Shown: positions 11,221 to 21,630, counted from the first letter of the stretch. The stretch is 64,000 bases of DNA from Ligustrum vulgare (GCA_963555705.1 OY743182.1:49852592-49916591); one strand, 5' to 3'. The notes: generated from the letters alone by a model not told the origin. Numbers and translations: made by a program.

Positions 11221-12320
11221 TTATTTGGCATGACTAGTTGGACCATCACTGGATCAATAATGATGCGAAATTAAAATTGATACTAGATGAAGAACCAGAA
11301 GATTATTCAATTCAATCATATATGATGTTTGTTCTCTTTCACGAAATTTTTCATTATCACTAACTAAAATAGGGATTAAATTCCCTATATTTCTGAAAAT
11401 TAATTGGGGTGATAAATGGGGACCCATCATCCTCCACGTTGATCATCTAAACATTATTTGTATGTAATAGATTTGATACATGTACTAGATGATTGCATGG
11501 TGTTCGCAACCTGAAGTTTGCGAAATTATTGCTCAAATTATGAATTATGAGCATAATTTTCAGATTATATAATCAAGAATGTGTCTTGATAATGCTAGTG
11601 GACACGAATCTCAACATTTTAATAAGTCTTAGTTGGGATATCGATAAATGGTTTAACATTTTTGTTTGTTAAACGCCTCCAATTAATTTAATTGAGAACA
11701 AAATATTCCCTTTTTGTTTAGGGAATTCTATTACGCATCATGTCAATATCATAGTTCTCCCTATTATAATTGGCTTATGGTTAGAGCCTAATTTTCCCAA
11801 ATAATTTTTTAATAGTGCAATTGATCCACCACAATGCATTGATATGGGAAATAAATAATGTTGAGAAAAATGCGTTATTTGAACATATATCCCAAATGGG
11901 TGATATTTTACAACGTCGAAAAAAAAATGATTGTCAATTTGATTGAACAATTTTCTCAACATTAGGGGGAAATAGCTTAAAATCAAACAAATGCATCATA
12001 TTATGTTATATATATCCTCGCGATTGATAATACGAACCAGAAGTTCGATTGAAAATATGAACAAAACGTTCAAAGATAACATAATTACAAGATGCATAAG
12101 AGATTAATAAAATCTCATGCTCTATCTTATATTGATATGTAACACGTCTGAAGCGTAGCGATATTTGATTCGAATAAAGATTCCCAAATAAATAAAAATA
12201 GAACAAATGATTATAATAATCTTATTGATGAGGCATATACTCGTGAGAGAGCATTTATTGACATAATTAATCTTAAATCTCCAAAAGAGGTTCAAGTACT
12301 TGAAATATTGAAAATTGAGA
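11221..12320 (+). pseudogene. Decayed copia integrase region
   Basis: Around 11226 the sequence translates, with breaks, to the GAG-pre-integrase pattern W-H-D-x-L-x-H-P-G-S with MMRK after it. Near 11408-11440 a segment resembles the start of the integrase core (GD-x-GP-x-HPP). Near 11570-11600 RLDNA-like sequence remains. Stops and indels occur in every frame. Identity as copia integrase is by family pattern only. Confidence 0.6.
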
Positions 12321-13600
12321 TCTCTATAGTTATGTCTTGTGGGGAAAGAAATCAAATTGAGATGATAATTGTGTCGACACACTTTTTAAAGCACTTATGC
12401 AAAATCAAATTGCGAAGCTAGCCGCATCATAATTTGAATGATAGTGAGGATAATAAAAGAAAATATGTCGAAGAAAAATTGACATAAAAATAGTTGGTAA
12501 AAGTATGCATTCAGGCTAAATTAAACTTATTACAAAACATGAAGTTTTGGGACATGAAGTCCAAACGCATAAAAGTGTAAAGCCAGTAAAATACCTATAG
12601 GTATAGTCGTAATACACGACTTGTTGCGCAACGAATGTTTGAAAGATCTGGCATAGATACAATATTTTATTTGCCTGAAAATGCATAATAAGTGCTTATA
12701 AATATATGATTATTAGAAATGTATATAATGAAAAATGATTTACTCTGATTACTAGCTTGCGCTCTTTGATGTACCAATGAGTGATATCAAAATGTATGAT
12801 CATCAACTCGGTACGTTGGGAGTATTCTTTGAAGTACCAATGAGTGAGATTAAAAAGAGTAATCAATACCTCGGTACTTTGGGATTGCGGTGAAATAATT
12901 AGAGAAAATCCATTTGAAATATAGGAATTGATATCTATCTAAAGTTTCACGACTTAAATTTGGTGGTAGCAATTTGACAATTGCAATGTGAAACATATAC
13001 GATGCTTGAAGCATACAGTATAATCCTTGAAAGATTAAATATATTTGAAATATATAGTTCAAGTTTTTAAGAAACTTGTTTGATCAAAGTATAAAGATAC
13101 TTTGCTATCTGAATATATCATATGCCTTTAATAGATTCAATTTCCAATGAAATGTGATTGATAATATGAAATTAGATTACATGAAGAATGGTACAAATGA
13201 CTCTATATGACAAAGTGTTGAAATTGAGATGTACCATTACTATGAATAAAAATCGTGGCAATTGATTTTCAAGATACAAATTCATGGTTAATTATTCACC
13301 TGAAGTGAATAAGTTAATTGTTCATTGAAGTGAATAAGTCACTTCCAGATTTGAGAACTGCATTAGATGCATTGATGAATATTGATTATAGAACATGATT
13401 CGATGTAGCATGTTCAAATAATTGGAAATATTTTATAGTTCTTCAAGTTCAAATGAATAATTGAATTTATATTCGAAGAACAAATAATACAAGATATGCA
13501 CCATTTATATATGTTTGGTAAACATATTCGATATTGCACCGATTTACAGTTGAAATAATTAAATGCAGTATCAATATAATTGTAATGTTCCAATGAGGGG
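12321..13600 (+). pseudogene. Decayed pol region of the copia element
   Basis: Lies where reverse transcriptase should be, between the integrase and RNase H remnants. No catalytic motif survives that I can read. It contains more short hairpins with about 5-base loops (CGAAC-CAGAA-GTTCG near 12028, GGAC-ATGAA-GTCC near 12550, TTATTCAC-CTGAA-GTGAATAA near 13293). Confidence 0.4.
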
Positions 13601-13605
13601 GAGCT

Positions 13606-14220
13606 AATATACGCTGCACTCTTTTTTCCTTACCCGATGTTTTATCCCACAAGGTTTTCCTGACAAGGTTTTTAATGAGGCAGCTGTCATCAATATCTAT
13701 TGATATACTCTCCTATACGAAACTCCTGAAGAGATCAAGATATGAATGATTCAATAAAGATTGAATCAGGGGGAGTAACTATATGGATGATTCAATACAT
13801 ATTGAATCAGGGGGAGTAGCAGTACTATTTTTCCTTCGTTCAGGTTTTTTCCCACTGGGTTTTTCTGACAAGGTTTTAACAAGGCAGCATCAAAATACTC
13901 CAGAATTTCAACAAATCTACTCAAGTGATAATGAAGCTGATTTATCTACAAAAGCACCATCAACATCTACATTCAAGAAACCAGTTCACAAGATTGAGAT
14001 ACATCAACTCGATGATTTACAACGATCAACACTAGGGGGAGTAGTTGTACTCTTTTTCCTTAGCCAATGTTTTGTCCCGTTGGGTTTTCCTGGGGATGAC
14101 GAGGCAGAATTCATCTTAATACTCCAAGAACAACTGTACTTTTTTTCTTCCGTTTGATATTTTTGTCTCATTGGGTTTTTATCAAACAAGGTTTTAATGA
14201 GGCGGATATTTTGTAATATG
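13606..14220 (+). repeat. Four copies of the copia 3' UTR motif
   Basis: A motif of the form CTCTTTTTCCTT, then GTTTTTTCCC, then GGGTTTTCC, then AAGGTTTTTAATGAGGC occurs near 13618-13683, 13826-13886, 14049-14105 and 14139-14205. Each is preceded by GGGGGAG-like purine tracts. Copia elements usually carry a motif like this once or a few times just upstream of the 3' LTR. Confidence 0.7.
13783..14157 (+). pseudogene. Copia RNase H C-terminal fragment
   Basis: Inside this 124-codon frame, residues about 47-78 read DNEADLSTKAPSTSTFKKP and onward, the degraded form of the well-known copia end motif (N-L-A-D-L-F-T-K-A-L-P with STFKKLV after it). The flanking parts of the frame are non-coding 3' motif repeats. 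There is no start of its own. Confidence 0.7.
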
Positions 14221-14224
14221 TTAT

Positions 14225-14235
14225 TCAAGGGGGAG
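14225..14235 (+). promoter_or_regulatory. Polypurine tract
   Basis: CAAGGGGGAG immediately precedes the 3' LTR, the expected plus-strand primer position. Confidence 0.7.
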
Positions 14236-14409
14236 TGTTGTAAATATTGTATTGTATTAGTAAATGACAATTGTACCCCTCTAACCCTAGTTATAATTAC
14301 TTTGTATATCCATTTCTTCCCCTATATATATGGGACTCTGGTTCATAATAGAATACACAAGTTTATTCGTGTCTCTACTTTTCTCTCTTTTTCTCTCTAG
14401 TTTATAACA
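14236..14409 (+). repeat. 3' LTR of the copia element
   Basis: Same length as the 5' LTR with about seven mismatches by eye, and followed by the TATAG duplication. Confidence 0.9.
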
Positions 14410-14414
14410 TATAG

Positions 14415-14853
14415 TCTTTTATGGATTTATATGTAATATTTTATTATATGTGTGATCGAAAAAGAAAAGAAAAAATGTGTTTTGATTATAATGGGGCAAA
14501 ATAGGTAGTCTCTACTTTTATATTTTCATTTTAGCTCATAATGCGGATATACTGTCTAATATTGTAGGCTTTGTAGCTCTATCTCGTAAGAACATCTTAT
14601 GCACTATAGAAAGTATATCTAAATTTAGAAAATCAAAATTTTTATACACTTAAATGCTCTCTATTTTGCTTCTTAATAAACATTAAATGAATTATCAAAA
14701 AAAAGAAACATTAAACGATTTATGCTCATACTTTATTTAGCATAATTTTTTTTTATATGTAAACGTTCAATTAATTAAAATGTTGTCTGAATAGTTTAAG
14801 AAATAGATTATTGAAATATGTGATTTATTAAATGCAACCATTGTAGGAACGGA
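14415..14853. other. AT-rich spacer
   Basis: No gene or repeat recognised. The segment next to the element matches the flank type seen upstream of 8861 (GTGTGATCGAAAAAG). Confidence 0.4.
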
Positions 14854-15424
14854 TAGGGGTGACAAATGGGCCGAATAATTTTGTGATCGGATCGGCTCGT
14901 GAAAAAATGAATTTGGGCTTAGATCAAACAAAAAATTGGATATTGGACAGTTCAGGTTCGACTCATGAAGTTTATCGGCCAGCTCGTAAAAATAAATGAC
15001 CGTTTGACTACAGTTATAAATTTATTCATGTACAATTTTAACTTCTCCTACAAGGATTTAAATTTAGTCAGTCTCAAGCCTTAATTAAAGGACGAGGGTT
15101 TAAGTTTTAAATTCTTAATCGACTTCGGACTTACAAGAATGTAACATTTTAAGCCTAAATTGAATGTACTATTCTTAATGTTACAAATGTCGCATAATGT
15201 AATATTATATCTCAATTGTCCAATTCAATTTTGAACTTTAACTTTTAAGTCTCTTTAAAAAAATAAAAAAATAAAAAAATAAAAAAATCCTCACAGGCTT
15301 AGGTCTACTCGTTCGGCTCATTAGCAAAAGAGCTGGACTCGGACGTCCCGATCAACTTGTTTCCCACAAGAGCTTATACGGTGAATGGGTCGAGCCGGTC
15401 TGACTTGATCTTTTGCCATCCCTA
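14854..15424. mobile_element. hAT-type MITE, 571 bp
   Basis: Ends TAGGGGTGACAAATGGGCC and GATCTTTTGCCATCCCTA are inverted. Flanks carry an 8-bp duplication with two mismatches (GGAACGGA 14846-14853, GGAACACA 15425-15432). The interior is non-coding and relatively rich in CGGATCGG/GGCTCG words. The 8-bp duplication and TAGGGGTG ends are typical of hAT elements. Same general type as 21799-22379. Confidence 0.75.
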
Positions 15425-15432
15425 GGAACACA

Positions 15433-16260
15433 TGGTAAGTTTGACTCTCTAATGCTTTATTCAATAACATCGTAGCAATTATAAATAGGTTAATTTATGT
15501 TTACGAGGTAAAATTTGTTGTTGAAAAGTTGAAAGAGAGAATGTATGTAATTAAAAAGTAATTTGAAAAATTATATTTTTTATAAATATAATGATTGCTT
15601 TAAAGAATAAAGACTAAATTTAAAAAGTCAAACTCACTTTCTATTTCAAAAAAAGTTAGTCTCTCTTGAAGCATATTTTTAATCATTACCTCTTTAAATT
15701 ATAGATAATTTTGTATTTAGAGAGTTTCCCCTGAATTATTTAATTGAGCCGTGGGATTTATCAAGTGACTTGTGTCCTCACTTCCTATGTTCCTTCCTTT
15801 GTTACTTTTGTTCCGATTATTAATAATGAGTATATTATAGTTATGACAACATGGGGGATCGAGGTCAATCCAAATTCACCCAGCAAAGTTTTACTCGATC
15901 CAAATTCGTCCAATTTTCGGGTCGGGTCGAATTGGGTCAAATTAGGGAGGAGCTGATAAACCCCCCAATCTGCCTCGCGAATTTTTTTTATTATTATTTT
16001 AAAATTTTAAAACATTATTTAAACTAAATCTTTTAAAAAATAAAAAAATAATAATTTTCATTAATTTTTATTTTTTAAATTGAAACTGGGAGGATCATGT
16101 CACATACGTCCCGCTCCTGCAATTCACAGATTGAGATTTTTTCGGATTGGTGGGACGAATCAGATATTTGGTTTTTTCATATCAATTGAAACTTTTGAGG
16201 TGATATAAGTTATTGAAGTAGGGGTTAGTTTTCGGGAAAAAAGGTAGTAGTAAGATGTAA
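15433..16260. other. Spacer, no gene seen
   Basis: Contains a decayed family B MITE piece near 15490-15600 and a CGGGTCGGGTCGAATTGGGT stretch near 15918 that may be a hAT MITE remnant. An open frame at 15744-15956 has no recognisable product. Confidence 0.4.
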
Positions 16261-16452
16261 GCCCTTGTTTGAGCCCTATTATTATTTTTTTTTTAAAAAA
16301 AGAAAAATTGTGTTAGTAATTTTAGGAGAATTTGTAGTTAAAAGTGAAGAATTTTTTTGAAGATTATGTGTAGATTATTTTATTGATAAAATGTATAACT
16401 AAAAACGAGTTTGGAAAAAAAAAAAGTTAATAATGAGGCTCAATCAGGGGTC
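16261..16452. mobile_element. MITE, GCCCTTGTTTGAGCC type
   Basis: Left end GCCCTTGTTTGAGCC pairs with right end GGCTCAATCAGGGG. The element at about 56174-56359 has the same end (GGGGCTCAAACAAGGGC). Target duplication is unclear. Confidence 0.6.
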
Positions 16453-16984
16453 AAGTTTCTTCCAAGCTTAAGTTGATAAAATTGATAAAGCCCGAAAAAT
16501 ATTGTTTATAAATGTTCATGTCATCTGATTTGACCCCTTTTTTTTTTTTTGAAAGTTAACAATTTCAATTATTCCAAAATTATCGTCCACCATTTTTTAC
16601 TTTTAAAAAAAATAAACCAATAAAATGTAGACGTGTCATTATTTATAAACAAAATTTATAAATAACAATTTGCCAAATAAAGGGAAATAAGATTAAATCA
16701 AAGTTAGTAATTAATGATAAAAAAATATATATATTTAAGTACAAACCTTTAACAATCACTTTTTAAAGTTGACAAACTTAAAAAACATATACTTTGAAAA
16801 TCAGGTGGTAATTAATAAAATAGGTAATTAAATATATTTTATCAATTAAATAAGTAATTAAATATTTTAAAGTCACATTAACATACAATTTATGGTTACA
16901 GTCACAAATTAAAAAAATTATATTTCACAAATTATTTACCGGTAAATAATTATCAAATTAATCAATCGCAACTTATTTCTTGGT

Positions 16985-17630
16985 CACAAATCACAAACAT
17001 TATAGGTTAGGACTTACTTCTCAATCACAAGTCTCATACTTTATAGGGAACGATTTATTTCTCGATTACAAATTAAAAATTTTCAAATTAATCGATCGCT
17101 ACTTATTTCTCAATCACAAATTACAAATTTTATATGTCACAATCATTTCTCGTTCACAAATCACAAACTTTATAGGTCACGACTAATTTCTCGGTTACAA
17201 ATTATCAAATAATTGGTCACATTTTATTTCCATATCACAAATTACAAATTTTATGGTTCACGACTTCTTTTTCGGTCGCAAATAATGAAAATAACGATCA
17301 CGGGTTATTTTTCAATCACAATTTACAAATTTCGTAGGTGATCTTATTTTTTGGTTACAAGTCATGAATTATAATTTCACGACTTAATTTATGGTCACAA
17401 ATTTCAAATTTTATAGGTCGCAAATTATTTTTAGTCACAAATCTCAAATATCATAAATCACAACTTATTTCTCAATCACAGATTTTGAATTTTATAAGTC
17501 ACTACTTATTTCAGAATCTCAAATTTCAAGTTAATTTGTTACGACTTAACAAATTATGAGTCATAGTTACAAATTCAATTACAATCCCAAATATTTTTAA
17601 GTCACATATTATTTGCTAGTCAAAATTAAG
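16985..17630. repeat. Degenerate 41-bp minisatellite
   Basis: About fourteen units built on CACAAATTACAAATTTTATAGGTCACGACTTATTTCTCGGT-type sequence (shown here only as successive short words: CACAAAT, TTTATAGGTCAC, GACTTATTTCTC). Spacing between successive CACAA starts measured at 16985, 17026, 17067, 17115 and 17155 is about 40-48 bp. Units diverge strongly, so it is old. Nothing is coding. Confidence 0.7.
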
Positions 17631-18322
17631 AATTTATTAGTCTGATGTAGCCGCGCCGCGCTGCACCCGACCGCACCCTCCTCGCCTCGCCTCAACCACC
17701 ACCACCACCACTATCAGCACCACCACCACCAACACCCACCCCAATCTCTACCAAATTGGTACTATGTTGTCACCAAATAAATCGTGGATCGACTGTAGAA
17801 TAGTCACCCATGCTCTCCTCGACTCCTCTACGAATGCAGTCCATCAGGAGCCTAAGATGATATACCCTGAGTCTCTGTAGCATGCTCCAACCTAACCTCC
17901 TCTCTGGATCGGCTAGCCTCTGCATGAGCTCCAACACCCTCACATGTAGCACCAGCACCCTCACCTACAGCTCCAACCCCTCACCTCCAACTCCCTATCC
18001 ATGACAACCTACAACAGGATGCTTCAGCACCCAAATCCTTGGACGTGACTCGGTATAACCCATCTTGGCTAGAGTATCCGGTCCAAAAGTCTGGTTCAGA
18101 TGAACCGGCTATAAAAACTTTCCCTCAAAACTAATACCCTCATGACGCAAAATCGCCATCACCACTCGCCCTTATAGTAACCTACTACTACGAACACTAG
18201 TACTCTCTATAAATCCATCCAAAATAAGGTTTACTAAATCAACTTGCCTATCCATACACACTCTCTTCAGAAACGATAAACCATTGGCCTGTAAAGTCGA
18301 ATGCTTATACCCATGAGGCTTA

Positions 18323-18498
18323 GCCTCTGTTCAGCGCATATTTAAATAGGTGAGAGAAGAATTTTTTGTGTTTTCTAAGTAAAATATGTGGTTAATAATT
18401 CGAGAGATAAAATTTATGTAATTAAAAAGTGGTTTGAAAAATTGTGTAGTTTAATTTATAGTTTAAATGACACATTTAATGAGTCGCTGAACACGGCA
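18323..18498. mobile_element. Tourist-like MITE (family B)
   Basis: Ends GCCTCTGTTCAGCG and CGCTGAACACGGCA are inverted, with TTA on both sides (18320-18322, 18499-18501). It interrupts the minus-strand transposon-protein pseudogene. Interior words (GTTTGAAAAATTGTGTAG) match 52589-52756 in the opposite orientation. Confidence 0.75.
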
Positions 18499-18641
18499 TT
18501 AATCAGGTGTGTCAACACGAGGTGTAGGAATCTTCTATGAAATGGTAAAAGCAGTGCATGATGAGAAACGTCCATAAGTGTAGGATCATCAAAAACAACC
18601 TACATGCACCTACTTTTTCAAAAGTAGAATCATAAATCTCC

Positions 18642-19395
18642 TGATGTGATCCGGGATAGGAACTCAGTGATCCGGGATAGGAGCTCAAAAGAAAAATCAA
18701 GTCACGGACGACGCAACAACATTCGACATAGGGAAATAAACAATTTCCATGTTGGAAGCTAGTCGAGACGACGAGTGGATCAACCTCATTCAAGCCGTCG
18801 AAGAAAATTATGAAATTTCAAAGTTTACGGTCGTAACACCTATTCGTCACGGCCGTAACCATACCACTGAAGGAAACAGAGAATTTGAAGAAATTGACTT
18901 ACGGCCGTAACCTGCGTCTCACGGCCGTAATAGTTAAGCAGAAAACGTCTTACGGCCGTAAAGACGTTAGTCACGGCCGTAAATGAGTAATTGTTTGATT
19001 TTATGAATTTTAATTATTTCCTTATTTTTAGTTATTTGTTTTCTTGTTTAATTAGAACTCTTAACCTAGATTTTAACCCTATTTATAGGGATGTAATTTT
19101 CATTATTCGATAGACTTTAGACACAGCTTTGATATTATTATTGAGAGGCAATTTGCTTTCATACTTTATTCTTTATTGAATAAAATCCGAACTTGCGAGT
19201 TTAATTCTTGTTTGTTCAAATCTTGGGTGAGATTTATTTTCATTGTGATCAAGAGGTCAGCATATCTATTGATTGTGTTGGTTGCTTGGTTCAATTAATT
19301 TGAATCAATCTCGAAATCGTGATTCTTTGGCGTTCTTGGGTCGATTCCAATAATTTGTGGGTTGCGTAGCTACAATTGCTACGTGGTTTGCATCA
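18642..19395 (+). repeat. Left LTR of the inverted-LTR element
   Basis: 754 bp, TGATG at the start and CATCA at the end. Carries a CCTATTTATAGGG TATA-like region near 19078 and five palindromic CGGCCG sites upstream of it. Matches 20879-21501 in inverse orientation along 18642-19359. Confidence 0.75.
18824..18985. repeat. ACGGCCGTAA palindrome cluster, left arm
   Basis: Five copies of T(T/C)ACGGCCGTAA at about 18847, 18899, 18919, 18949 and 18972, plus a degenerate ACGGTCGTAA at 18826. TTACGGCCGTAA is a perfect 12-bp palindrome. The right arm keeps four copies at about 21257, 21276, 21309 and 21328. Confidence 0.85.
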
Positions 19396-19870
19396 TCTGG
19401 TATCAGAGCTTAGGCTCCAAAAATCAAGGTTATATCTTTATTTTGTTTTCTTGAGTTTTCTATCCAGTTTGATTTTTATGATTATCATCGAGTCCCATAA
19501 AAATCATCCATATCTTGTTGAGTGTTTTGTTTTTCAGTTTTTTGCGTTCATCTTGTTCTTGAGTTTGTTGAGTCTTTAATCCAGAAAATCGTTCCAAAAA
19601 ATTTCAAAAGTGTTTGTTTTGCTTAATTCTTATCCGAATTAAGTTCCGTTTGTTTTGTCGTGTTCGTTGTCGAATTTTTGGATTTATTAAAAAAAAAAGA
19701 TTATTTTATTTATTTATTTTATTTATTCCGAAAATTCACCCAAAATTCAAAAAAAAAAAAAAAAAAAATCCATTCAAGAACCACTTTCTTGAATTTCCTT
19801 AAATTCTTGATAAATCCTTGTCTTCCAAGTCAAATTAAAATTCTTGATATTCTTTCCTTTCTAGTCAAAA
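19396..19870 (+). other. Primer-binding site and non-coding leader
   Basis: TGGTATCAGAGC at 19398 is complementary to the 3' end of plant initiator Met tRNA, placing the internal region to the right of the left LTR. The rest is a T-rich leader with no open frame of note. Confidence 0.65.
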
Positions 19871-20878
19871 CTAGTTGATTACCCGTGTGATGCACGAAAT
19901 ATATAATTTTTAAATCATAAGTTTGAAAATATCTTGATTCAATCATATCAAATAAAAAAAGTAATTTAAAATAATTTCAATAAAAAATGTTATTCAATTT
20001 TAAACTTTAAAAAAACAAAAAATATTCAAAATAAAAAATGATACCTGTATACTAAGTATACCACGCCATTCAAAATTTAATACTCGTTTAAATTTTTTAT
20101 ATAATTTTTTTTTACTTTTAATTACGTTTTTTTTTCTGAAAATTCGCCCACCTCATCACCTATTTTCCTTTAATATGTTATAATTTTTTATTAACTATAT
20201 TTTTTTAATGTGTTGCTTACATATATTTTATTTGAAATCCAATATATTAATTAATATATTTTATTTTTCCTTATTTTTTAAACTTGTCAATTTTTGTCAA
20301 AATTGTGAAATGATAAAGCCTCCGTTTGGTAATTTTTAGTTTATAAACTTGTTTATTTATGATTTTGAGGTAAAAAGTAGTTGCTAAAAATTGGAGAAAG
20401 AAAATACGTATGGTTAAAAAGATGATAGAAAATAATTAATTATTTTTTAACATGCGTATTGAAGAGCCTACTCATTTATTGATATAATAGAAAGTAAAAT
20501 TTTAATAATTCTATTTATTTATTTTCAAAATATATTAATTCAATTTTTTTCATTTCTAACTTAACAAATTTATATATATCATATATTTATTTATTTTAAA
20601 ATATATTGATCCAAGTTATTCATTTTCAATGTAACACATTTACATAGAAATGATATGACATTTATTTATATTCAAATATATTAATCCAATTTTTTCATTT
20701 CCTACATAATACATGTTATTGAATTTGAAACTTTAAAAAAAAAATTAATCAAAATAGAAAATTCTGCATGTACACTCAGTGTACCGCGCCATTCAAAATT
20801 TGACACTTAATTAATTTTTTATATAAATTTTCTTTTAACTTTTATTTACGTTTTTTCTCAAAAAACGTAAATAAATCT
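19871..20878 (-). mobile_element. Possible Helitron 3' end and duplicated debris
   Basis: On the minus strand, a hairpin-forming CGTGCATCACACGGG is followed about 9 bases later by CTAG (19871-19874), the form of a Helitron 3' terminus and very like the one at 35438. A matching 5' end (TC...) was not found. Two related segments about 720 bp apart (near 20045 and 20770) each hold a short palindrome, GTATACTAAGTATAC and GTACACTCAGTGTAC, followed by CGCCATTCAAAATTT. A perfect 15-bp hairpin lies at 20842-20874. Confidence 0.4.
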
Positions 20879-21501
20879 CACAAATTATTGGAATCGACCC
20901 AAGAACGCCAAAGAATCACGATTTCGAGATTGATTCAAATTAATTGAACCAAGCAACCAACACAATCAATAGATATGCTGACCTCTTGATCACAATGAAA
21001 ATAAACCTCATCCAAGATTTGAACAAACAAGAATTAAACTCGCAAGTTCGGATTTTATTCAATAAAGAATAAAGTATGAAAGCAAATTGCCTCTCAATAA
21101 TAATATCAAAGCTGTGTCTAAAGTCTATCGAATAATGAAAATTACATCCCTATAAATAGGGTCAAAATCTAGGTTAAGAGTTCTAATTAAACAAGGAAAC
21201 AAATAACTAAAAATAAGGAAATAATTAAAATTCCTAAAATCACGCAATTACTCATTTACGGCCGTGACTAACATCTTTACGGCCGTAAGACGTTTTCTGC
21301 TTAACCATTACGGCCGTGAGACGCAGGTTACGGCCGTAAGTCAATTTCTTCAAATTCTCTGTTTCCACTCGTCATCTCGACTAGCTTCCAACATGGAAAT
21401 TGTTCATTTCCCTATGTCGAATGTTGTTGCGTCGTCCGTGACTTGACTTCTCCTTTGAGCTCCTATCCCGGATCACTGAGCTCCTATCCCGGATCACATC
21501 A
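20879..21501 (-). repeat. Right LTR, reverse orientation
   Basis: Inverse of 18642-19359. It lacks the ~105-bp block between GACGAGTGGA and AACAGAG of the left arm; GGA microhomology at the join suggests a deletion in this copy. It also lacks the last ~36 bp of the LTR and any primer-binding site. Confidence 0.75.
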
Positions 21502-21595
21502 TCTCCCCACTCTCATGCATCTCAAAGATCTCCAGAATCTTTGAAGGAACAACCCACAAACTTTTCCTCTTCACCATCGTTTTCAATATCCCGTC

Positions 21596-21598
<3 letters not shown>

Positions 21599-21626
<28 letters not shown>
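21599..21626. repeat. (TC)14 microsatellite
   Basis: Uninterrupted TC tract inside the minus-strand pseudogene. Confidence 0.95.

Positions 21627-21630
<4 letters not shown>

Larger units (their letters stand above)
8866..14409 (+). mobile_element. Copia-type LTR retrotransposon, decayed body
   Basis: Two 174-bp LTRs (TGTTGTAAAT to TTTATAACA) bound a 5.2-kb interior, with a 5-bp TATAG duplication at 8861-8865 and 14410-14414. By eye the LTRs differ at about seven positions. A likely primer-binding site (GTTATCAACACGAG) follows the 5' LTR and a purine tract (AAGGGGGAG) precedes the 3' LTR. Degenerate integrase (from 11226) and RNase H remnants (13918-14016) show copia order and plus orientation. 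The coding sequence is full of stops and frameshifts, and gag is replaced by a hairpin-rich region. The boundary call is strong. The element could only have moved with proteins from elsewhere. Confidence 0.88.
18642..21501. mobile_element. Element bounded by inverted LTRs
   Basis: The left end begins TGATGTGATCCGGG and the right end is its inverted copy CCCGGATCACATCA. Both sides are flanked by TCTCC (18637-18641, 21502-21506), a 5-bp duplication as made by an LTR integrase. The left arm (18642-19395) looks like a full LTR: starts TG, ends CATCA, and is followed by TCTGGTATCAGAGC, the usual initiator-Met tRNA primer-binding site. The right arm (20879-21501) is the same LTR in reverse orientation, lacking its last ~36 bp and an internal ~100 bp. 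The interior (19396-20878) has no gag or pol and includes Helitron-like debris. Normal elements have direct LTRs, so this arrangement is unusual. Confidence 0.75.

Noticed and set aside
16985..17630. CRISPR-like direct repeats
   Set aside because: Units diverge, there are no unique spacers of even length, and the DNA is from a plant nucleus.
17770..17964. 64-codon minus frame as a separate small gene
   Set aside because: It is the tail of the minus-strand transposon-protein pseudogene.
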